NCBI GenBank assembly: GCA_002728755.1
Contig: PBVT01000016.1
Coordinates: 1 to 64,000, forward strand
Source of the DNA: Myxococcales bacterium
Lineage (GTDB): Bacteria > Myxococcota_A > UBA9042 > UBA3505
Length of the DNA stretch: 64,000 nt
Reading direction: 5' to 3'
The position numbers and the translations under genes were made by a program. The notes beneath the pieces were generated by a model, which was not told where the DNA came from, made no database searches, and saw only the letters and a program-made list of their open reading frames with translations. Positions 40,253 through 49,257 of the stretch are shown here, one piece after another. Positions within the stretch are counted from its first letter, which is position 1. Every line of letters begins with the position of its first letter.

Positions 40253-41671
40253 CTAACCTGCAATTCGTTGATGCACACCACAACGCTTCGCAAGTCTTCG
40301 AAAGTTGCTTCGGTCCATCTGGGAGAGACGAGCTGCGCTAGAAAGACTACCGCCTGCTTGCTCCATACGATGGCGAACATAAAGGCGTTCAAACTGTTCA
40401 AGGAAACCCGCCCGTGCATCTCCATAGGGCAGATCGAGGAGGTCCTGGTACATGGCTGGTGTCGTCGCAGACGCCTCCCGTTTGACACCATCCGGGAAGT
40501 CCGCAGCTTCAATGATGTCATCCGAGCTCACCGCGACCACGTATTGGATTGCATTACGCAACTCACGGATATTCCCTGGCCAATGATAGGACCGCATAAG
40601 CTCAAGGGCGTCCTCAGCAAAGCTTTTACTGCCATGGGCGTATTCATCCAGAAAAGCCCGTGCTACGACGATCACATCGTCACCTCGAGCCCGCAATGGC
40701 GGCAAGGGGATCTGGAACACGTTGATACGATAGAAGAGGTCTTCTCGGAAACGTCGCTCTGCTACGGCACGCTCCAGGTCCTGGTTTGTCGCGCCGACGA
40801 CACGCACATCCACATTACGGGAAGATACGCCTCCGACTCGCCGCACCTCGCCATTCTCCAGGGCCCGTAACAACTTCGCCTGCAGGGGAGCGCTCATTTC
40901 ACCGATCTCATCTAGGAATAATGTCCCTCCATCGGCGGCCTCCAATAGACCCGCATGATCGGACGTAGCGCCCGTAAACGCACCGCGCACATAACCAAAT
41001 AGTTCACTCTCCAATAGGGATTCCTGCAAGGCGGCACAGTTCACAGCGACAAAAGGACGCCGCGCACGACGGGAACGATTATGGATAGCTCGTGCTATCA
41101 GCTCCTTTCCCGTTCCACTCTCACCCAACACCAAAACCGGGGCATCAGAACCGGCGATATTTTCCACCAATCGGAATACGCGCTGCATTCCAGGTGAAGA
41201 ACCCACCATGCCCTCAAACCGATCCGCACCTTCTCGATCTTCGACCAGAGCTTCGATACGACGGGCCATCTGGTGGCGCTCTGTCGCACGACAGACGGTT
41301 TGCACTAATAATTCAAGGGGATCGACGGGCTTCAGCAAAAAGTGAAACGCCCCCTCCTGCAAGGCCTGAACAGCCGCCTCTACGGTTCCATGACCGGTAA
41401 TTACGATGACCTCGATATCGGGGCGCGTTGTTTTGATCGCTCGCAACAGGTCGAGGCCGGACATTCCCGGCATACGCAGGTCGGTAACGACGACATGTGG
41501 GTCGAAAGCCTCCAGCTTGGCAAGAGCCTCCTCCCCTCGTTCGGCCTCGGCGACCTCAAAGCCCTCCATGCTAAGGAGCCGGCGGGACGCGACCCGCAAG
41601 GCCGGTTCATCATCCACAACGAGGACGCGACAACCGGACAGATCCGGAGCCTGGATTTCCATCGTAGACAT
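40253..41671 (-). CDS. Sigma-54-dependent response regulator (NtrC family)
   Basis: Receiver [11 protein letters not shown]...[19 protein letters not shown]+ [32 protein letters not shown]-terminal HTH. Confidence 0.93.
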   Translation of the reverse strand: MSTMEIQAPDLSGCRVLVVDDEPALRVASRRLLSMEGFEVAEAERGEEALAKLEAFDPHVVVTDLRMPGMSGLDLLRAIKTTRPDIEVIVITGHGTVEAAVQALQEGAFHFLLKPVDPLELLVQTVCRATERHQMARRIEALVEDREGADRFEGMVGSSPGMQRVFRLVENIAGSDAPVLVLGESGTGKELIARAIHNRSRRARRPFVAVNCAALQESLLESELFGYVRGAFTGATSDHAGLLEAADGGTLFLDEIGEMSAPLQAKLLRALENGEVRRVGGVSSRNVDVRVVGATNQDLERAVAERRFREDLFYRINVFQIPLPPLRARGDDVIVVARAFLDEYAHGSKSFAEDALELMRSYHWPGNIRELRNAIQYVVAVSSDDIIEAADFPDGVKREASATTPAMYQDLLDLPYGDARAGFLEQFERLYVRHRMEQAGGSLSSAARLSQMDRSNFRRLAKRCGVHQRIAG

Positions 41672-41680
41672 TTTCCCTCC

Positions 41681-43261
41681 TTAGCGACAGGGGAGGTACA
41701 TTCGAAATTCCGCACCGCCCCCGCGTACATTCGTGGCATCGAGATGCCCTTCATGCTCACTCATAATCCGATAACAGATACTGAGACCCAGCCCTGTCCC
41801 CTTTCCTACGGGTTTGGTTGTAAAGAAGGGGTCGAATACACGGGCTAGCTTTTCTTTGGGTATACCCGGACCGCTATCACGGATCCGTAACACCACCGCA
41901 CGACGCCCAGCTAAACTTCCGCCGGAAATGCGCACTGCCAGAGTACGTTCTCCTTCGACTTCTTCCATCGCCTGCACCGCATTCGTTACAAGATTGAGTA
42001 TCACCTGCTGGATCTGATCCGGATACCCACGAGTCTCTGGAAGGTCTTCGGCCGTTTCGACAGAAACCTTTACATCGGCTTGTCGAATTTGTGCGGCTAC
42101 AAACTCAAAAGTCCGTTCGGACAACTCACGAAGATCGATGGGCTCCAGATCTCCAGGCTGCGACGGACGTGAAAACGAGAGAAGATTTCGAATAATACTC
42201 TTACAGCGCCGCGCGCTGCCCATGATCTCTTCTAGAAACTCTTTGAGATCCGGATCCTGCTCGACCACTTCTTGCCGTAAGGCAAGGTGGCTGAACGATA
42301 GGATGATACCCACCGGGTTGTTCACCTCATGGGCGATCTCTCCCGATAGCTGTCCAAGAGCGACCATCTTCTCCGATTGCAGAAGTTGCCGCTCCAGGAG
42401 ACGACGCTCCGTGATATCCTGGTACATCACTACATAGCTCGGGTCATCATCATCCCCTTCATTGAAGCGATAGCCGCTGACCTCAAATAAACGGTCGCTA
42501 CGAGCGTCGTCTACTTCTCCCAATCCGTGGGGTTTACCAGTCCGCAGTTCGACTAGAGGGCAGTTCTCACAGGGCTCCGATCGACCAAACATAATCTCAT
42601 GGCAGGTAGAGCCGGGGACATCTCGAATATCGCTCCCCGTGACACGGGCGTAGGCAACATTGGCTCGTTGTGTGCGGTGGCCATCCGTTACAATCTGTAG
42701 AGGATGATCGAAAACATCAAAGGTCCTCTCCCATTCCCGTTTGGCTCGCTCCAACAACGCGGTGCGATCGGCGACAAGCGCCTCCTGCTGCGCGCTACGC
42801 TCCTCTAATTCCACAATCAGGCCATCGCGCTCCTCACGTAGAAACACCTGTTCACGAGCGGAACCTACGGCCGTCACAAAAGCCTCTACCTCCCAGGGCT
42901 TGGCCAAGAAGCGATGCACGGTCCCATCGTTCACTGCTTCCTGCAACAGATCCAGGTCGGCAAATGCGCTCACCATAATCCGGTGCACATTCGGAAACCG
43001 CTCGGCTATTTCACGCAGCAGGGTCAGCCCGTCGGTACCTGGCATACGATAATCGGTCACCACGATATCGGGGACCTTCCCATCGTTCAACAAGCCGAGA
43101 GCTTCGTCCCCACTTAATGCCGTTGTTATGTCGTAGGGCTGGTTACGAAGGCTCTGTTTCATCGCCTTCAAGTGGGCGGGCTCATCCTCCACTAGAAGGA
43201 TTTGTATTCTACGAGCACTCGATTCCGCCATCGTTTCTCCTGGAATTCGAAACCACGCCAC
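41681..43261 (-). CDS. Receiver-PAS-histidine kinase hybrid
   Basis: ILLVEDEPAHLKAM...VVTDYRMPGTDG receiver; PAS segment with CHEIMFGRSEPCENCPL; H-box SGEIAHEVNNPVGIIL; HATPase GTGLGLSICYRIM. Confidence 0.92.
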   Translation of the reverse strand: MAWFRIPGETMAESSARRIQILLVEDEPAHLKAMKQSLRNQPYDITTALSGDEALGLLNDGKVPDIVVTDYRMPGTDGLTLLREIAERFPNVHRIMVSAFADLDLLQEAVNDGTVHRFLAKPWEVEAFVTAVGSAREQVFLREERDGLIVELEERSAQQEALVADRTALLERAKREWERTFDVFDHPLQIVTDGHRTQRANVAYARVTGSDIRDVPGSTCHEIMFGRSEPCENCPLVELRTGKPHGLGEVDDARSDRLFEVSGYRFNEGDDDDPSYVVMYQDITERRLLERQLLQSEKMVALGQLSGEIAHEVNNPVGIILSFSHLALRQEVVEQDPDLKEFLEEIMGSARRCKSIIRNLLSFSRPSQPGDLEPIDLRELSERTFEFVAAQIRQADVKVSVETAEDLPETRGYPDQIQQVILNLVTNAVQAMEEVEGERTLAVRISGGSLAGRRAVVLRIRDSGPGIPKEKLARVFDPFFTTKPVGKGTGLGLSICYRIMSEHEGHLDATNVRGGGAEFRMYLPCR

Positions 43262-43337
43262 AATGTTTCATAAGTCGACAGATCGACGCAACCAAAGCCC
43301 TCTTTCCCGGCTTCCATGAGTGTGGTAGGCACTGGCC

Positions 43338-44636
43338 ATGCGATTGATGTCTACAAGACTAGCGCTCGCGCTCCTACTTCTCACGGGTCTTCTGGCACTC
43401 CTATCGTTCGTGATGCCACCCAGCATCAGCGATCTCAACCGAGCACGTATTGAAGCGCGCTTCGTCTTGAGCGACGTCTTTCTAGCAGAGGCCTATGCCG
43501 GCTTCTCCGACTGTGGCGACCCTCTCGGCCGCGCCGTCCCGGAGGGTTCGAAGACCTGTCTGACCAACAACGCACAGCGCTTGTTTGAGAAGCTGGATGA
43601 ACTGGAAGAGAACCTTCTTCAAGCTGTATACAATGATCCGAAACAACACCTCTCAGGCAAAGGCCCCCGCCACTTCTTTCTGCCCGAGGTCTCCTGGATT
43701 CACCTGGTTCGAAGCCTATATGAGCCAGGCTACAACCCCACACCCAAAGGGGAAGCACCGGCATGGATTCTGGAGCGAGTGCACGCGAAGCAGGCCGGGA
43801 TCGATATTTTATCCGGGCGAAAGAAGACCTATCGGCGGAGTCTAAGCCTGTCTGGCCTTACATTGGTTGTGCTCCTGCTCTGTATCGCCGGGGCCATATT
43901 CTGGTTGCGCTTCAAAACGCTCCTGGCAAAGCAATCCAATACCCTGGACCCCATCCCTATCGAACCTATCGATGTCTTCGGTCTTATCGGGTTCTGGCTG
44001 ATCTTCCGTGTCATATGGGGCGGGTTTGTTCCCCTATTGGCCCAGGGACAGGCAACAGCGACCCTCGTTTATGACTATATCCCTCATACCATCGTCGGCC
44101 TCTCTCTTATCGTCTGGGCGTTTCGACGCACAGCGACGAGGTTTATCGATATCGGCCTACAGAACGCCCCCAACCTTCGTGGTGTAGGACATTGGCTGGT
44201 CTTTTCACTGATCGGTCTCTGCCTCGCGCTTCCCGTCATGATCCTGATGCAGGTTCTGGTGGGTATGGTTGTGGAGGCCCCCGACCCCAATATTATCCTG
44301 ACGATGCAGGTACTGGACGAAGGGAACGGCATCATACTGATGCTGATCACCCTTGGGATTGCTCCCATCTTTGAAGAAGTACTCTTTCGCGGCGTACTTT
44401 TTTCCTCCCTGAAGGGAAAGATCACGACCAACGCGAGTAACATAATTCAAGCGAGCACCTTCGCTGCCCTGCACTTCAACCCGCAGGGGGCATTATCCCT
44501 CTTCATCCTTGGCTGGATCCTCGGGCGTATCCGGGAACGTACCGGCTCCCTGATACCGGTGATCCTGATCCACGCAGGCTGGAATATGCTGGTACTACTC
44601 TTTTTCAGTTTCCGGCTTGGCATCTCTCTGGGATAA
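43338..44636 (+). CDS. CPBP family intramembrane metalloprotease
   Basis: APIFEEVLFRGVLFSSL (EExxxR), STFAALHF, IPVILIHAGWNMLVL; multiple TM segments. Confidence 0.88.
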   Translation: MRLMSTRLALALLLLTGLLALLSFVMPPSISDLNRARIEARFVLSDVFLAEAYAGFSDCGDPLGRAVPEGSKTCLTNNAQRLFEKLDELEENLLQAVYNDPKQHLSGKGPRHFFLPEVSWIHLVRSLYEPGYNPTPKGEAPAWILERVHAKQAGIDILSGRKKTYRRSLSLSGLTLVVLLLCIAGAIFWLRFKTLLAKQSNTLDPIPIEPIDVFGLIGFWLIFRVIWGGFVPLLAQGQATATLVYDYIPHTIVGLSLIVWAFRRTATRFIDIGLQNAPNLRGVGHWLVFSLIGLCLALPVMILMQVLVGMVVEAPDPNIILTMQVLDEGNGIILMLITLGIAPIFEEVLFRGVLFSSLKGKITTNASNIIQASTFAALHFNPQGALSLFILGWILGRIRERTGSLIPVILIHAGWNMLVLLFFSFRLGISLG

Positions 44637-44642
44637 GAGAGA

Positions 44643-45227
44643 TCAATACCCACCCATGGGACGCATCGGTTGACGCTGCGCCCGTCCAGGACTGCTATCC
44701 TCCGAATAGTCGATAGGAGGGGCCGCTCGTCCCGCACGAGGATCGCGGGCCATATCTGGCAATATCGCGTCGGGCGGAAGTAGCAGTACTCTCCAGCCAG
44801 CACGGGTCAAAACAAGGTTCAAGCTCCTGGTCACGCCACCTTCGTAGACCAGCTCGACCTCTTTTGTGTCTGTACCCGCTTTCGCGCGGATCTCCGTAGG
44901 CTCGCCCTCTGGCAAAAGGGGGCGAATCAACCGAGTGATATTCTTCGGACCCGCACCACCCTTGTCATCCTCGGCCGCTTGCCAGGCTGCTGCGGCACGT
45001 AGATCAAGGAAATGCCAGCAATCGGAACCATTCCCCTGTCGTACCGCCCGAAGAAAACTATCGGTGGTCTGCACCGTGGCCGGCCGCATATCCATGCTAT
45101 GGCCGTTTTTCTCCAGATGGGTACGTACTTCCGACGGATCGTTCGCCACCGGCACCAATGAACGGGCCGATACGCACGAGCACAAAAGCCCGAAGAACAA
45201 TACGAAAAGCGAAGTGCCCTGCGGCAT
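44643..45227 (-). CDS. Hypothetical lipoprotein
   Basis: MPQGTSLFVLFFGLLCSCVSARS signal peptide/lipobox-like. Confidence 0.55.
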   Translation of the reverse strand: MPQGTSLFVLFFGLLCSCVSARSLVPVANDPSEVRTHLEKNGHSMDMRPATVQTTDSFLRAVRQGNGSDCWHFLDLRAAAAWQAAEDDKGGAGPKNITRLIRPLLPEGEPTEIRAKAGTDTKEVELVYEGGVTRSLNLVLTRAGWRVLLLPPDAILPDMARDPRAGRAAPPIDYSEDSSPGRAQRQPMRPMGGY

Positions 45228-45252
45228 AGTTATCTAACCTCGAATGGAAGCC

Positions 45253-47151
45253 CTATTCGGGAACTTCACACTTATTCTTACGCCGGTTGGTCGCTTCCTT
45301 GCGTGCTTCCTCGTATTCCTTGAAAAGCTCGGCATCAAGCTTCACCTCGTCGATGGTCATCTCGTATTCGGCCATCGTACGGAAGTTGTTGCGCTGAAGG
45401 ATCTCGATCATCAAGGAGCTATAATCTTCTGAGGTATCGTCGATCCCCTCTTTGTCGATCATGCAGTACTTGTCGAGCAGGACCGCTTTGATGTCTGGAA
45501 GGGCCTTCTTGGCGGTTTTACGAAGCGCAATACCACCTTCAATGGTGATGGTCTTCGTGTCCATACCAGCGATCTGCTTCCACTTCGGCGCCTCAAATTT
45601 ATCACTCTCCAGAAGCGAACGGACCTGCGACGGCACTTTATCCGCTTCCAGGTATTCATCCTCTGGGATCAGATAGAAATAATGCGGGTGATAGTCGGGA
45701 TGCCGAACCGTGATGAAATAGCGATAGGTGGCGATATTGATATCACCAATCTTCGCTTCTTTATCATCCACCGCACAGTCGCTGACCGTACATACCCGGG
45801 GGAGTGGCGGTCGAATACAGGTAGATCCACCGTTCTTGGTGTTGCATTTCGGATCATTGGCCCGCCAGCGCGTACCGGCCGGATGTATCTGACCCATCGT
45901 GATCGCGGAGCGAATGAGAGCTTTGGCCTCCCAGGTATATTCACCCTGGGGTACCGCTTCACCATAATCATCCTGTAGGTTCCAGTTGATCACGATATCA
46001 CCAGCTTCCTGGGTCCCGCGTTCGACTACACGCACCACCTGCCCTGCCTTGCTCTTGATCGTCACCGTGACCGTCTTGGCAGATTTCGTAAGGTTGAATT
46101 TGATATCCAGCGTGTCCTGGCCCTTATGCTCACCGGAACCATCAAAGGTCTTAATGACCTCTTTCATATTTTCCGGCGGAACCGCTGGGCTATCGGTCTT
46201 ATACCGAGCGAGGGGCGCTCCCACGGTCGAACAAAGCTGTACACATTCGGGTACCGTGTAGACCTTTGGCTCCGTTGGCTTCTTCGCCGGTTCTTCTTCT
46301 TCTTCGTCCCCCTCGGGGCGTTTCGGATAGATGATGAATTCTGGCTTCACGCTCTTACGTTCCGAACAGGTCATACCCGAATAACAGGTACTGTCATCAC
46401 TACAGAGTGTGTTCGCCGGCCCACGGGTCATCGTCGTTCCATCGTCCCCATACAGTTTCTCACGGATGGGGAGCGTTAACGGAATGACTTCGATCGTCTC
46501 ACCCGCTTCTGTAACCAGATGCAAGGAGTCATTATCCACCGGGAAGACCTTCGGGCTGTTCATGGTGCGGCTATCTCGCCCACCACGGCTGCGCCGAAGG
46601 AACTCGCCAGCGGTCTCAATGTACTTATGGACTTCAATCTTGACCTGCGCATCGGCTGGCACATAGGCGAGATTGAACTTTCCGTGGATGCTCTGCATCC
46701 GCGTGTCCTTATCGCGTAGAGCCGTATCAACCTTCAGCGCGTTCCTCTCCTTGAAATCGACATAGGTGCCGCCGAAGAACGCTCCCATAACCTTGGGCGC
46801 AAAGAGAATGATACCGAGCACCATGGCGATACTGGCAACACCAGCAATCACCATACTCAAAGTAGAGATATTGACTCGCCGCTTTGGTGCGTCAACGTCA
46901 TCAAGCGCACCGCGTAATCCGGACAGGTCTTCGGACGCTGCGCGGATCATGGCAGAAAGTTCGGGGTCGTCTTTCTCGATAATAACACCAAGCCGATTTC
47001 GAAGATCCGATTCTTCGGCGGTGGTGGCCTCCGCCACTTCCGCGTCTTCCGTCTTCGACGCAGGCGGCTCGGGTGGCAGACCGGGAGGAGTCGCGTCGTC
47101 TCCGCTCGAGTCACCGTTTTCTGGATTGTCAGGACGTTCTTCGTCAGACAT
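45253..47151 (-). CDS. Membrane-anchored protein with FlgD Ig-like domain
   Basis: Acidic N-terminus, TM LSMVIAGVASIAMVLGIILF, then VTIKSKAGQVVRVVERGTQEAGDIVINWNLQDDYGEAVPQGEYTWEAKA. Confidence 0.7.
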   Translation of the reverse strand: MSDEERPDNPENGDSSGDDATPPGLPPEPPASKTEDAEVAEATTAEESDLRNRLGVIIEKDDPELSAMIRAASEDLSGLRGALDDVDAPKRRVNISTLSMVIAGVASIAMVLGIILFAPKVMGAFFGGTYVDFKERNALKVDTALRDKDTRMQSIHGKFNLAYVPADAQVKIEVHKYIETAGEFLRRSRGGRDSRTMNSPKVFPVDNDSLHLVTEAGETIEVIPLTLPIREKLYGDDGTTMTRGPANTLCSDDSTCYSGMTCSERKSVKPEFIIYPKRPEGDEEEEEPAKKPTEPKVYTVPECVQLCSTVGAPLARYKTDSPAVPPENMKEVIKTFDGSGEHKGQDTLDIKFNLTKSAKTVTVTIKSKAGQVVRVVERGTQEAGDIVINWNLQDDYGEAVPQGEYTWEAKALIRSAITMGQIHPAGTRWRANDPKCNTKNGGSTCIRPPLPRVCTVSDCAVDDKEAKIGDINIATYRYFITVRHPDYHPHYFYLIPEDEYLEADKVPSQVRSLLESDKFEAPKWKQIAGMDTKTITIEGGIALRKTAKKALPDIKAVLLDKYCMIDKEGIDDTSEDYSSLMIEILQRNNFRTMAEYEMTIDEVKLDAELFKEYEEARKEATNRRKNKCEVPE

Positions 47152-47425
47152 TAGGCATGCTCCGTATAGACAAGTGGCGGGAATCTAACATTCGATGCGC
47201 CTACGCGCAAACGGTTTTACAACTTATTTTCCTGCGCGAGGGCTTCAATGACTTTCAGCATCGGGCACAAGGTCAACCTGGACGGGGGATACAACCTTGT
47301 CGATGGCAGCAGCATAGTAGACCCAGGTGGCGTTTGAGTGCTAAGAATAGGCGGGCTTGAATACGCTCCCGGGACGGGAAGGTTGGTCTGTCGTAACAGA
47401 CCTTTAGCAAACTGGAGGCCATCGG

Positions 47426-49222
47426 TTGAATAAGCCCTGGATTCCATCCAAAAATGAACTCACGGGCATCGGTCTTGCCGTGTTGATGGGCTTGCTTGCC
47501 TTCGGGCTTGGTTCCGCCATCAAACCCCATACGGCCTATGTGTCCGATGTGATCATCGCCATCTTTCTGGGCATCCTTGTTCTGAATACGCCCCTGAGTC
47601 GCTGGATTGGTCTTGGCGCACGAACCGATCGCGATATGGACTATTATGAACGAGGCTTGCGGTATACCGGCAAGTGGGTCCTCCGCCTGGCCATCATATT
47701 GATGGGGTTGAAGATTCAGACAGATCTCTTCGACGCCGAACAGGCGCAGATGGTGCTGACCATTCTGCTATTTGCTTTACCCTGTGCATTTTTCCTCACC
47801 CATGTGGCGTCCCATAGACTCGGGCTTCGACGGGAATTGGGCGACCTTCTGAGTATTGGATCCATGATATGTGGTGCCTCCGCCATCAACGCGCTCTCAC
47901 CCGTCATCTACGCTCGCCGCCGCGATCAAGGCCTGGCCATAACGGCCGTCTTTCTATTCAGCATACTGGCTCTGGCGAGCTTCTACCCAGCGGCCCAGGC
48001 GTTAGGTCTATCCGACGAATATGGCGGACTATGGGCCGGACTGGCCGTCAATGACCTGTCGAGCAGCATCGCCGTTGGATCCCAGTTCAGCGAAGAAGGT
48101 GCGATCATCGCGACCGCAGCCAAATCTGTGCGGATCATGTTGCTCGGACCGCTATTGATTATGTTCAGCTTGCTCCGCCCCACCCGCCGAGGCCGTGATC
48201 CCGACCAGAAGAGCCCCTCCCTGCTCTCCCACTTTCCAAAGTTCATCCTGGGCTATTTTCTGCTCTTCGGTGTGCGGGCATGGGGTGATGCGACCTTCGG
48301 TGATATGGCAGAGTGGCAGGCCGTGTTGGACGCCAACAGCGTGCTCGTTAAATTATTGATCCTCGCCGTATGTGCCGGGATAGGCCTACAGATACATATC
48401 GACACGATCATCGAGCTGGGCTGGAAAGCGGTGGTTGCCGGTGGCATGGCTGCCCTCGGCGTGGCCGGCTTGTCCCTTATTATGTTGGTGGGATTCGCAC
48501 ACGACGCGCCCACAACCAGTGTACTGGCGGGAAGCTCTGGCTTGCTTATGTCCTATCTTCTATATCGGGTCACCGCGTCGGGTAAAGCCGCCCACCGTCC
48601 TCTATTGAAACGACTCAAGGAGGGAGCGCCACTCTCTATACGCGAAGCCGTCACTCTGCTCGAATACCACGACGAACAGGACTCTCTAAAACCAGCGACA
48701 TATACCGCCATTTTGCGACAACTCTATCCCGCGATTGGTGAGCTACAGCCTCTGCGTGAAGGAGAGCTGCTGCCACCCATACGGTACCGCCGATTGATCT
48801 ATTGGGAGTCACAGTCCAACAACGGCTCCCTCGTGGGTGTTCTATGGGCGCCGGGAGCGCAAGCCCATATCCATTCCCACGGTCATAACGGGCTCGGTAA
48901 ATTGATCGAAGGCCGGATCGAAATGATCGGGTTCGAGCGCACCGATGAACAACAGCTCACCGTTAAACGACGCGAGCAAATTGATCCGGGCACATTGATG
49001 GAATTTACAGCGGGAGACACGATCCACGCGGTCCATAATGTGTCAGAATCCGACGCCATCGACGTGCACTACTATGGCCCTGAGGACAAATCCAAAGGGT
49101 TACGTTACGACTGGAATGAGCATTGCCGTCTCGATGAGCTCGCGATGGGTGAATGCGTGGATGTCCGAGTTTCACAGGATGTACTGCCCGAAACCCGACT
49201 TGAGGACCAGGAATCCGACTAG
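47426..49222 (+). CDS. YeiH/UPF0324 putative sulfate exporter fused to cysteine dioxygenase-like cupin
   Basis: TTG start; multi-TM N-terminus with YTGKWVLRLAIILMGLKIQ, GASAINALSPVI, WAGLAVNDLSSSIAVGSQFSEEG; C-terminus APGAQAHIHSHGHNGLGKLIEGRIEMIGF...HAVHN. Confidence 0.85.
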   Translation: MNKPWIPSKNELTGIGLAVLMGLLAFGLGSAIKPHTAYVSDVIIAIFLGILVLNTPLSRWIGLGARTDRDMDYYERGLRYTGKWVLRLAIILMGLKIQTDLFDAEQAQMVLTILLFALPCAFFLTHVASHRLGLRRELGDLLSIGSMICGASAINALSPVIYARRRDQGLAITAVFLFSILALASFYPAAQALGLSDEYGGLWAGLAVNDLSSSIAVGSQFSEEGAIIATAAKSVRIMLLGPLLIMFSLLRPTRRGRDPDQKSPSLLSHFPKFILGYFLLFGVRAWGDATFGDMAEWQAVLDANSVLVKLLILAVCAGIGLQIHIDTIIELGWKAVVAGGMAALGVAGLSLIMLVGFAHDAPTTSVLAGSSGLLMSYLLYRVTASGKAAHRPLLKRLKEGAPLSIREAVTLLEYHDEQDSLKPATYTAILRQLYPAIGELQPLREGELLPPIRYRRLIYWESQSNNGSLVGVLWAPGAQAHIHSHGHNGLGKLIEGRIEMIGFERTDEQQLTVKRREQIDPGTLMEFTAGDTIHAVHNVSESDAIDVHYYGPEDKSKGLRYDWNEHCRLDELAMGECVDVRVSQDVLPETRLEDQESD

Positions 49223-49257
49223 GGTGCCCTACCCTTCAACAGTTCTGCGTCCGGTCC

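Noticed and set aside
43328-43341. Sigma-54-like -24/-12 element GG-N10-GC (GGCACTGGCCATGC) upstream of the CPBP protease gene
   Set aside because: The putative -12 GC overlaps the start codon region of the gene at 43338, so it cannot act as its promoter; -12 TTGC not matched
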